Origin: Desulfobacterales bacterium
GTDB taxonomy: Bacteria > Desulfobacterota > Desulfobacteria > Desulfobacterales > C00003060
Assembly: GCA_020347085.1 (NCBI GenBank)
Contig: CP070769.1
Location: 1,863,380 to 1,871,932 of the forward strand
Direction: 5' to 3'
Length of the DNA: 8,553 nucleotides
Each line of letters starts with the position of its first letter. The first letter of the stretch is position 1. This document shows positions 1-7,000 of this stretch, piece after piece. The notes under the pieces were generated by a model that saw only the letters and a list, made by a program, of their open reading frames with translations, ran no database searches and was not told the origin of the DNA. The position numbers and the translations under genes were made by a program.

Positions 1-17
1 TCAACAGGAACAGTCAG

Positions 18-2378
18 CTAATGTGTCCACCCTCCTCTGCTGTCGCGCCTTCGGCCTTTCGGAAAAAACAAGAACCACACCACCAACCACAGGAAAGAGG
101 TGAACACCACAAGAGTCAACGGATAGCCAAACTGAATAACCGAATAGCTAAAGAGGACCAAGGGAGAAAGGCCAATACGACCCGCGGTCCTCAGCGTCTC
201 ATGCTGCGAGATCAAATCCGCAATCGGAGGGGAGTACCTGTAGTAGGTCTTGACGAACAGGCGCCCCGGGGTGCTGTTGAGGAGATGGGCGTCTCTGAAT
301 CTCCTGAGCGTCATGACGTGAGGCTCAGAGAGCGAGCCGTAGGCGGCAGTAGCGATAAAACAGGTGTCAGATGCATCAGCCTTTACTGGGTTGGAATAGC
401 CTGACGCGTCACTTCCGGTATAAGCCTGGACGCGGTAGGCATAAGTCGCGTAAGGTTCTATATCGTGGTCCCTATAGCTCGTCACATTGGGACCGACGGT
501 AGCAATGAGTGTGAAGGTGTCAGAGTGGGTTCCATTCTCATCATCCGGTGTTGATTCGGTTGCCTCGTCAGAAATCTTCTTCCTCTCGATTCTATAGCCC
601 GATTCTGATGAAGAATGGTCAGTCCAGGAGAGTTCAATGTATGTTTGATTCGCGTCTGTGACTCGCAATCCGCTTGGAAAACTGAGTGGCGTGCTTACAC
701 TGGCTTCATTTGAATAAACAATGTTACCATTGGTCTCATCCAATGCATGGATCCCGTCGAACGCATATACTCGGTAGGAAAAAGTGGAATATTCGCTTAG
801 CTCTTTGGTGTCGCTGTAGCCTGTGACATCGGCACCAACGGTATCTATCGTCTTGTATTCGCCAGTCGCATCTGATCCTTGTTTCCGCTGAATAACGAAA
901 CCCTCCTCTCCCTCGGAATTGTCGGTCCATGAGAGATCGATCCGTTGGCTCGAGACGGCATTGGCCGTCAGATCGGTCGGGGCAACAGGATAGGTGGTGG
1001 CGCTGGAACAAATATAGGCAGTACTGCCACGGCTGTTAATTGCTCTGACACGATAGAAATACGTCGTCGACTCACTTAGATCCGTTGTATCTTCGTAGCT
1101 TGTGACATTGGAACCAAGTTCAAACACCTCGTCACAGGTATCCTGCGGGTCTTGATCACACGAATCACCGTCAAGCGTTTTTCTTTTTCTACAGATCTCA
1201 AACCCTGACTCATCCAAGGAATTGTCAGTCCAAGATAATGTAATTTTCGAGTCTGTTTCGGCGATCACCTCAAGACCCGTTGGAGCTTCAGGCACAGATA
1301 TGCTTCCAATGAAGTTCCCAAGGGCAGCTGGTTTCGCTTGCTGATAATCCGGTACGGAATCCACCTCGTAGCCAGCGGTCTGGACGATCGATACTGAGCC
1401 TCCCCGATTCGTCACATAGACCTGCGCACCGTCAGGCGTCACGGAAACGCCTACCGGGTTGGTCCCCACATCGACCTCAGTGACTTCGTAGTCCACGATG
1501 TCATCGGCCGTCTCAATAATGGAAACGCTGTTACTTCCGCGATTTGCCACAAAAATATGGCTCCCATCGGGCGAGACTGCGACGCCTGTGGGAGAGTCTC
1601 CCACGGGCACGCGCGGATTATACGCTACGGTTACTTCGCGTTTCGCGAAAGTATCGATAACGGACACGTTCCCATCCTCAGAATTCGTCACGTAAACATA
1701 TTCACCGTCGGGAGAAACCGCTACCCCCAAGGGATTAGTTCCAAGAACCACCCCCCACTCTTTGGCGCCGTCAGTGGCAGATAGCACCCACAACGTTCCG
1801 CACTCGGGACATTTGGAATCAACATCGTCCATATTTTCTTGGTCTCCCCCGCTATTAACGACATAGACATGGTTCCCGTCGGGTGAAACTGCCACGCCAA
1901 CAGGAGCATATCCAACGTTAATGCGAGGTAACATCACAGTGGGTGGATCTTGCTTGGCGTCGATCACGGTCACTTCGTGGGTTCCTCGATTTGTCACGAA
2001 AATGAAACGGCCCTCAGGCGATGCCGCGACACCCACAGGCTTACTAATATCTCCTTCGACGGGCGGCTTACTTCCAACATCTATTATTGGATGAACCGGC
2101 TGGTCGCTAAAAGGATCCAAAACGTACACGGTATTTGTGGAGGGATTTGCTACATACACAGCACCCTCTGGCGTGATGGCAACACCAAAATACGGGCTTT
2201 CCTCGAAACGGTCTGATACTCTCGTTTCGGTGATCACGTGATCCAAGATGGCGACACAGGACACCATTCTACTATTGCGATTCGGAATGCAGGCATACGT
2301 GGCTGCTTCGGCCAAGCCGGGCATCACCAAACAAAAGACACCGAAGGCAGCAACAAGACCAAACCATACCTTTTTCAT
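18..2378 (-). CDS. Secreted YVTN beta-propeller / triple fibronectin-III protein with CFI-box C-terminal sorting tail
   Basis: This 786-aa protein begins with a signal peptide (MKK, a hydrophobic core, probable cleavage after AEA at residue 25). Residues of about 26-345 hold six clear YVTN-type blades built on GVAVSPDG...VYVTN...VSVID. The first strand region (about 26-47) may supply a seventh blade. Blade 3 carries an acidic insertion with C190-P-E-C193. Three fibronectin type III domains follow, from about 362, 463 and 565, each with an LSWTD(N/H)S strand and a Y.YRV strand. The first has a Cys-rich loop. C673 starts the box CFIATAAYG, the signature of the CFI-box C-terminal domain, followed by an LR.FRD segment, hydrophobic stretches at about 737-755 and 756-772, and a basic end (KGRRR). 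This layout suggests export and envelope or surface retention, with binding rather than catalysis as the role. The start at 2378 is chosen over an in-frame ATG at 2432 because it has a ribosome binding site and a signal peptide directly after it. The ligand is unknown. Confidence 0.93.
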   Translation of the reverse strand: MKKVWFGLVAAFGVFCLVMPGLAEAATYACIPNRNSRMVSCVAILDHVITETRVSDRFEESPYFGVAITPEGAVYVANPSTNTVYVLDPFSDQPVHPIIDVGSKPPVEGDISKPVGVAASPEGRFIFVTNRGTHEVTVIDAKQDPPTVMLPRINVGYAPVGVAVSPDGNHVYVVNSGGDQENMDDVDSKCPECGTLWVLSATDGAKEWGVVLGTNPLGVAVSPDGEYVYVTNSEDGNVSVIDTFAKREVTVAYNPRVPVGDSPTGVAVSPDGSHIFVANRGSNSVSIIETADDIVDYEVTEVDVGTNPVGVSVTPDGAQVYVTNRGGSVSIVQTAGYEVDSVPDYQQAKPAALGNFIGSISVPEAPTGLEVIAETDSKITLSWTDNSLDESGFEICRKRKTLDGDSCDQDPQDTCDEVFELGSNVTSYEDTTDLSESTTYFYRVRAINSRGSTAYICSSATTYPVAPTDLTANAVSSQRIDLSWTDNSEGEEGFVIQRKQGSDATGEYKTIDTVGADVTGYSDTKELSEYSTFSYRVYAFDGIHALDETNGNIVYSNEASVSTPLSFPSGLRVTDANQTYIELSWTDHSSSESGYRIERKKISDEATESTPDDENGTHSDTFTLIATVGPNVTSYRDHDIEPYATYAYRVQAYTGSDASGYSNPVKADASDTCFIATAAYGSLSEPHVMTLRRFRDAHLLNSTPGRLFVKTYYRYSPPIADLISQHETLRTAGRIGLSPLVLFSYSVIQFGYPLTLVVFTSFLWLVVWFLFFPKGRRRDSRGGWTH

Positions 2379-2382
2379 TGTT

Positions 2383-2389
2383 TTCTCCA
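2383..2389 (-). promoter_or_regulatory. Ribosome binding site fixing the start of the propeller gene
   Basis: On the minus strand the sequence is TGGAGAA, about 6 nt before the ATG at 2378. It supports the shorter start, which places the signal peptide at the very N-terminus. The upstream ATG at 2432 would add 18 residues rich in His, Cys and Arg before the signal peptide. Confidence 0.8.
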
Positions 2390-2551
2390 GTTGTTTTGGA
2401 TGGATACACAAACAATGGCGAATGAAGTGCATTCTTCTACTTCCTGCAGTTAGAAATATTCCATCTAGGGGCCTCTTTGTGCACTTAGATTATCTGTACC
2501 TCCGGACTTCAATTATTTTAGTCGGAAATGTGACCATAGACCATCTAGGAG

Positions 2552-2587
2552 AATACCAATTTCTTGCGGGTACAATACTAATTTCTT
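2552..2587. repeat. 14-bp imperfect direct repeat at 22-bp pitch
   Basis: AATACCAATTTCTT (2552-2565) recurs as AATACTAATTTCTT (2574-2587), 13 of 14 identical. The 22-bp offset is close to two helical turns, so a protein could bind both copies on the same DNA face. It lies about 175 bp upstream of the minus-strand propeller start and about 45 bp upstream of the tiny frame at 2634, in the likely control region between them. An operator is an inference; no regulator can be named. Confidence 0.45.
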
Positions 2588-2633
2588 ACATGGAGACTAC
2601 CGGGGAAAACCCAAACAGAAAGGAAGCTCACAT

Positions 2634-2693
2634 ATGGGCGCAACCGTCATTCAGACGGTACAAGGCAAGGAAAAGCCGAGGGAGGTGTTTTGA
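2634..2693 (+). CDS. Candidate small ORF, 19 aa (leader-peptide-like)
   Basis: The frame encodes MGATVIQTVQGKEKPREVF and is preceded by AAAGGAAG ending about 7 nt before the ATG. Its stop TGA shares its last base with the ATG of the next tiny frame (TGATG), an arrangement typical of translational coupling. An inverted repeat (2643-2659) lies within it. No family is recognised. It may equally be a chance frame or a fragment of a decayed gene. Confidence 0.2.
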   Translation: MGATVIQTVQGKEKPREVF

Positions 2694-2705
2694 TGACGGC
2701 GTCAT
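2643..2705 (+). other. Inverted repeats with mutually exclusive pairing over the second tiny ORF start
   Basis: ACCGTC (2643-2648) and GACGGT (2654-2659) form a 6-bp stem with a 5-nt loop. ATGACG-G-CGTCAT (2693-2705) is a perfect palindrome around one base. In addition CCGTCAT (2644-2650) is the exact complement of ATGACGG (2693-2699), which covers the start codon at 2693. The local stem and the long-range helix share bases, so an RNA could form only one of them. The complementarity is directly visible; the regulatory role is an inference. Confidence 0.3.
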
Positions 2706-2764
2706 GTGTGGATGGGCTGGCCCTGGCAAGGAATGAGCATCTGATACATATGGTTACGTTCTGA
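2693..2764 (+). CDS. Candidate small ORF, 23 aa, coupled to the preceding one
   Basis: The start follows a very good ribosome binding site, GGAGGTG at 2681-2687, with 7 nt between GGAGG and the ATG. The peptide starts MTASCVDGLALARNEH. Its first codons form the palindrome ATGACGGCGTCAT (2693-2705). No domain or family is recognised. The good ribosome binding site and the one-base overlap with the previous stop are the only coding evidence. Confidence 0.2.
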   Translation: MTASCVDGLALARNEHLIHMVTF

Positions 2765-2835
2765 AAAGGGGGAGTCCTGGAACAGTCGTTTTGCATTTGA
2801 TTAATTTCAAGGTAATATCACGACATCATTGATGA

Positions 2836-2984
2836 AAGCATCGCTTAGGGCCCCTTTTGCCCCTAGGTGAGACAACTTTTGATTCACCTACGCATGTCAT
2901 GGGCGATTCAGACCGGCTAGGTCCCTGGATGCAAACCGCTGCCTTGAGGCAGAACCCCCGTCCCACAGGGCGGGGAGGCTTCAC
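2836..2984 (+). mobile_element. Possible remnant of an IS200/IS605-type element right end with a decayed TnpB tail
   Basis: Two adjacent hairpins are visible: CTGCCT-TG-AGGCAG (2939-2952), and CCCCGTCC-CACA-GGGCGGGG (2956-2975), 8 bp with one G-T wobble. The second is followed by AGGCTTCAC. A CCCC...GGGG stem followed by AG and a TTCAC-like end is common at the right end of IS200/IS605 and TnpB elements, where it forms the end of the guide (omega) RNA scaffold. The plus-strand frame across the stem, open from 2836 after a stop, reads ALRQNPRPTGRGGF, resembling the low-complexity tails of TnpB proteins that end in such hairpins. No RuvC or zinc-finger part of TnpB and no TnpA is present, so at most a scar or a non-autonomous derivative remains. 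Assignment is from pattern memory only. Confidence 0.3.
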
Positions 2985-3167
2985 ACCTTTTCCACCAAGC
3001 TGCACGCATCCCTCACGGCAAACGATCGGCCACCCTGCCGATGCCCCCCGACTCCGGCCACTGGGGTCAATGTTTTGACACAAGCCTGGACTGGAGATTC
3101 AGTGCATGCATGCGACCATACCCCAAAGACTCTATTGCTCATTCCCATCCCTACATGGGCCTACGTT

Positions 3168-3204
3168 GGCGTTTTTCCGACGCCTCGCGTTATCCAGGCG
3201 TTTT
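3168..3204 (+). other. Overlapping alternative hairpins, attenuator-like
   Basis: ACGCC(T) at 3180-3185 can pair leftward with GGCGT (3168-3172, loop 7) or rightward with AGGCGT (3196-3201, loop 10). The right-hand stem runs into TTTT, a weak intrinsic-terminator look. The two structures exclude each other. No gene reads into it convincingly from the left except the tiny frames at 2634-2764. The stems are short and could be chance. Confidence 0.2.
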
Positions 3205-3389
3205 AGGGTGCGGAGTTCAGCCTGTACCTATCACCGAAAACCTTTCTGCGGCGTTGTTCATTGAAGAAACTACTATGCTATCAATTAGAAACCCGTTCAG
3301 TACGCAACTTTCTTTGGCTCGTTATGGATAGGCACGCGTTACCCACAGTTTCAAGCAGTTATTTGTTCTTACACTGTTTGGGCAGCTTT

Positions 3390-3405
3390 GGGCACGAATG
3401 TTGCA
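3390..3405 (+). promoter_or_regulatory. Sigma-54 (RpoN) -24/-12 promoter
   Basis: GGGCACGAATGTTGCA matches the consensus TGGCACGNNNNTTGCW at every defined position except the first T. The invariant GG (3391-3392) and GC (3403-3404) are correctly spaced. Transcription would start near 3416, about 110 nt before the TusA-family start at 3525. A direct repeat TTTGGGCA occurs at 3377-3384 and 3387-3394, the second copy overlapping the -24 box. Sigma-54 promoters need an AAA+ enhancer-binding activator. No activator gene and no clear activator palindrome are visible in the window. Confidence 0.6.
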
Positions 3406-3512
3406 CGAAACTCTACTGCTATTGCCGCGGCATTGTACAGATGCAACCACGATGACCGCTTAGTTCACCCGAAATAGGGATCCGAGGTTCTGTCCAAACT
3501 GACCTTAACTAG

Positions 3513-3518
3513 AAAGGA
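3513..3518 (+). promoter_or_regulatory. Ribosome binding site of the TusA-family gene
   Basis: AAAGGA sits 6 nt before the ATG at 3525 and fixes the start of the short protein. Confidence 0.75.
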
Positions 3519-3524
3519 CGCATT

Positions 3525-3749
3525 ATGTCACTTCAGGTTTTAGACACCCTTGGCATGAAGTGCCCTCAGCCAGTTCTCAAAATAGCTGTGAAGGCGCCAG
3601 ATATGAAGGCCGGCGACATCTTGGAGGTTTTGGGCGATTGTCCCACGTTCGAGAAAGATATTCGAACCTGGTGCGAGCGGCTGGGGAAGGTTTTTCTCGC
3701 CATAAAGGACGAAGGGGAAAATCGAAAGCGGATAAACATCCAGTTTTAG
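3525..3749 (+). CDS. TusA-family sulfurtransferase / sulfur carrier
   Basis: This 74-aa protein is of normal length for the TusA/SirA/YedF family of small cytosolic proteins that carry persulfide sulfur. The family motif C-P-x-P is at C13-P14-Q15-P16 after the usual LDTLGMK strand. C13 is the expected sulfur-carrying residue. A second conserved stretch, GDCPTFEKDIRTWC (37-50), adds C39 and C50, a variant familiar from anaerobic sulfur-metabolising bacteria. In the family, sulfur is passed to partners for tRNA thiolation, cofactor synthesis, or dissimilatory sulfur oxidation or reduction. Which applies here is not shown. It is the first gene after the sigma-54-like promoter at 3390-3405 and lies 271 bp before the sensor kinase on the same strand, so a shared transcript is possible but not certain. 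TusA, YedF and YeeD cannot be told apart safely, so no symbol is given. Confidence 0.93.
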   Translation: MSLQVLDTLGMKCPQPVLKIAVKAPDMKAGDILEVLGDCPTFEKDIRTWCERLGKVFLAIKDEGENRKRINIQF

Positions 3750-3807
3750 AAACCACATCCCTGCCCATAGCCCATGATGTCTTTGAACTCCAACAGCCAT
3801 AGCTGAC

Positions 3808-3822
3808 CCCACTTGCTGTGGG
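3808..3822 (+). other. Short hairpin after the TusA-family gene
   Basis: CCCAC-TTGCT-GTGGG forms a 5-bp stem 58 nt after the stop codon. No T-run follows, so it is not a good intrinsic terminator. It leaves open whether transcription continues into the kinase gene. Confidence 0.2.
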
Positions 3823-4004
3823 ACTGGTGAATTTAAAGATGGTACAGCTTTTTACAGGCATAGATTCCCAGCAGCGACGCGACTGAGCTCGGCAAAGTTT
3901 TGCTTCGGGGAGTTTCAGTGGTTGGGGGGTTATCCATGCATTATGAAGGCAGCCAAAATAGCTTTGGGGTAGAGGGCACTCAAGGCTGTCAACATGGTTT
4001 TTTT

Positions 4005-4012
4005 GAGAGGAG
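4005..4012 (+). promoter_or_regulatory. Ribosome binding site deciding the kinase start
   Basis: GAGAGGAG ends 8 nt before the ATG at 4021. The other in-frame ATG at 3994 has no ribosome binding site and would add nine residues that contain the binding site itself. Translation from 4021 places the conserved cysteine module at the very N-terminus. Confidence 0.75.
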
Positions 4013-4020
4013 TCCAACAA

Positions 4021-7000
4021 ATGGAAAAGAGAATTAGGTGTTGGGAGTTCTTTCAATGTAAAGAGACGCAATGTCCAGTTTATGGGACAAAGCATAATAG
4101 GTGCTGGCTTGTCTCGGGCACACATTGTCGAAACGAGATCCAAGGGAAGTTTCTTGAAAAGATCGAGATATGCCTCAACTGTGAGCCCTTCAAAGCTAAC
4201 ATAGACGTCGACTCCATGGAAGATACCCTCAACGTGGTGAATGAACAGTTCAGAGAATTTAGGAGGATCGTTGATGACCGAGACCAGGAATTGGAAGGAA
4301 TCAGCATGGAATTGGCACTTGGCTTGTCTGAAGCATTCGAGGGCTTAAAAAGAATATCTTCAGGAGACCCTGACGTCAGAGTACCTGAAGAATCTGAATT
4401 TGAACTGATTAGACAGTTGAAGCGCATGGTTAACCGAACGGCAGGCAACCTGGGAGAAATCGTTAATCTTTCACATGAGTTTGCCATGGGCCTTGCTGAG
4501 CACTTCGGGGTGATGCATAGACTTTCGAATGGTGACCTTGGGGCCCGAGTCTTAGGGCATTCTGATGTAGAACTATTGGAATCCCTAAAACACGTAACCA
4601 ACGGTATGATTGATAGCATATCTAAAGAAATGTCTGATCGCATGTGGGCCGAAAAAGCGTTGCGTGAGAGCGAGGAACGGGCAAGAACCATGTTGGATTC
4701 TGTGCAAGTTGGAGTCTTTGTTATTGATTCGAAGACACATGTAATCGTTGATGCCAACCCCGTTGCTGTGAAACTAATTGGCATCCCAAAAGAACAGATC
4801 ATCGGTTGCGTGTGCCAAAAGTTCATCGGTTCGACAGAAGTGAAACAACCCAAAGCTTTTCGTCCTGAAGAGACCACATGTCAATCAGAGCAGGTACTCT
4901 TGAATGCCAAAGGTGAAAAAATTCCGGTTCTGAACACGGTTTCTCCTGTGACGCTAAGTGGGCGTGAGCACTTCATCGATAGTTTCGTGGACATAACTGA
5001 ATGGAAGCTCAACGAACAGGCGCTACGTGAAAGCGAGAACCTGAGACGCACGGTCATCAATGCAACACAAGAAGCAATAATAGCTATCGGGGAGGACGGG
5101 TTAATCACCATATTCAATTCTGCGGCTGAAAAGATTTTTGGGCGAAGCAGGAATGAAATGATAGGTACGCCTCTAGACCGCCTGATGCCAGAGGCGTATC
5201 GAGAACAGCATCGAGAATATATAAAAAGGTATTTCGCCACAGATGGCCCCGCCAAGCCAATCGGCAAAACTTTGGAACTCCCAGCATTACACGGCGACGG
5301 AAGCACTTTTACTATGGAGATATCACTGTCCGCCGCAAATGAAGACAACAAACGGCTCATCATTGCGGTGTGTCGTGACATCACTGAGCGAAAACGTTTC
5401 GAGGAAGCGTTGCGGGTGAGAGAGGAGCTTATCAGGGCTACGCTTGAATCGACCGCGGACGGCATCCTTGTGGTAAATGAAAAGGGAGAGGTCACCCATA
5501 CGAACAAGCGCTTTGCTGACATGTGGCGCATACCCCAAGAGCTAATTAACACAAAGGACGACAAAACGTTAGTCAACTACGTGTTGGATCAGTTGACAGA
5601 ACCAGAAGCATTTCTGGACAAAGTTCAGAGGCTGTACGATTCCTCTGAAGAGGCCTTCGATGCCATCTTCTTCAAGGACGGACGGGTTTTTGAGCGTTAT
5701 TCGTGTCCACTAATTCGAGAGGGAAACATTGCAGGGCGCGTCTGGAGTTTCAGAGATGTAACAGAGCAGAAGCGGTGGGAGGCGGAGTTGCAAATGGCTA
5801 AGGAGTCCGCTGAAGCAGCCAACAGAGCCAAGAGCGAATTTTTGGCTAACATGAGCCACGAGATCCGAACGCCCATGAATGCTATTGTTGGAATGACGGA
5901 ACTGGCTATGGGGACCCAACTTACTGCAGAGCAGGAGGAGTATTGTCGCACGGTGAGGGCGTCTGCAGACTCACTGCTTTGTCTCTTAAACCAAATCCTG
6001 GATTTGTCCAAGATAGAGTCAGGTCAGCTGAAGTTGGATGAGATTGATTTTGATTTGCGTACGACTTTGGAGAACGCGTCAGAAATGCTGGCGGTAAGGG
6101 CGGAAGAGGCAGCCCTTGAGCTGACCTGTCACATCAAACCAGGCGTTCCTGTAGCTCTGGTTGGAGATCCTGCGAGGCTTCGCCAGGTCATTGTCAACCT
6201 GACAGCCAATGCCATCAAGTTCACAGAACAAGGTCTAGTGAATATCTCAGTAGAAACGCGAAAGATAGAAGCTTCTTCGGTATTTCTGCATTTAAAGGTA
6301 TCGGACACCGGCATAGGCATTCCCCCGGACCAAATAGAGACAATTTTCGAGAGTTTTAAGCAGGCGGATGGTTCTACCACAAGAAGATACGGTGGCACGG
6401 GATTGGGCTTGGCTATTTCCAAGCAGATTGTTGGAATGATGGGTGGCAAAATCTGGGTTGAAAGTGAGCTGGGAAAAGGAAGCACTTTTCATTTTACAGC
6501 CCGGTTTCAATTGGGTCGGGGAGAGGCTACAGAGCACCCACGCATAAAAGATATAGACCTCTCTGGTGTACGGGTCCTTGTTCTGGATGATAACGCCACC
6601 AACCGGTTGATCCTTAAGGAAATGACGTCTTCTTGGGGTCTTGAGTCTGGTCAGGTAGCAAATGAGAACGAGGCCCTTGCTATGATGGAGAAGGCCTTTC
6701 AAGCTGGAAAACCGTATCAGATCCTCTTACTCGACTCACAGCTGGCCGGCAAAGACGGATTTGAGGTAGCAAAAAGCATAAGAGCAGCCCCCTACGGTTC
6801 AGAGGTGGAAATCATTCCGCTCACTTCTGTCAGCAGAAAAGGAGAAGCAGCCCAATGGACAAAGCTTGGGATATCAGGATATTTGGTAAAGCCGGTAAAG
6901 GAATCTGAGCTTTTGAATGCAATCATGAAGGCTTTGGGACATCCAATGGATGAAAAGGCCCCTCTCATTACATGTGCTGCTGTCCAAGAGGAAAAAAGAA

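Larger units (their letters stand above)
2379..3389. other. Intergenic stretch of about 1 kb with no convincing long gene
   Basis: Reading frames of 60-160 codons exist here on both strands, but none shows a recognisable domain, a good start with a ribosome binding site, or protein-like composition. The longest plus-strand frame (from 2248 to 2736) begins inside the propeller gene on the opposite strand and is a shadow at its left end. What can be supported is listed separately: a direct repeat (2552-2587), two tiny frames (2634-2764), a TnpB-element-like end (2836-2984) and alternative hairpins (3168-3204). The promoter of the minus-strand propeller gene must also lie in the left part, but I see no clear -35/-10 pair. 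Confidence 0.6.

Noticed and set aside
2248..2736. 162-codon plus-strand frame
   Set aside because: Its left end is antisense to the propeller gene, it lacks a ribosome binding site, and its composition (many Ile, Trp, Arg, His) shows no domain.
2826..3083. Overlapping frames of 73-85 codons on both strands
   Set aside because: They mirror each other across GC-rich hairpins, start at weak codons and match no family I know. The hairpins are better explained as a mobile-element end.
3075..3103. Perfect TTGACA (3075-3080) as a sigma-70 -35 box
   Set aside because: At 16-18 bp spacing there is no acceptable -10; TTCAGT at 17 bp matches only half of TATAAT.
3104..3113. Self-complementary GCATGCATGC
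   Set aside because: A short alternating-type palindrome, easily chance, with no second copy or gene context.
3041..3331. 96-codon plus-strand frame before the sigma-54 site
   Set aside because: No ribosome binding site and no recognisable domain; possibly a gene remnant, but not supportable.
3921..3940. Second sigma-54 site before the kinase gene
   Set aside because: GG and GC spacing can be forced, but the surrounding bases do not fit (GGGGGTTATCCATGCA lacks CACG and TTGC).
3750..4020. Riboswitch (for example cyclic-di-GMP) in front of the kinase
   Set aside because: Conserved core blocks of that class are not present; only short stems are seen.
3540..4143. Minus-strand frames opposite the TusA-family and kinase starts
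   Set aside because: Shadows of strongly supported plus-strand genes.
6586..6891. Receiver 1 as a dead pseudo-receiver
   Set aside because: The acidic pair, the phospho-acceptor Asp and the Lys are all present; only the loop is unusual.
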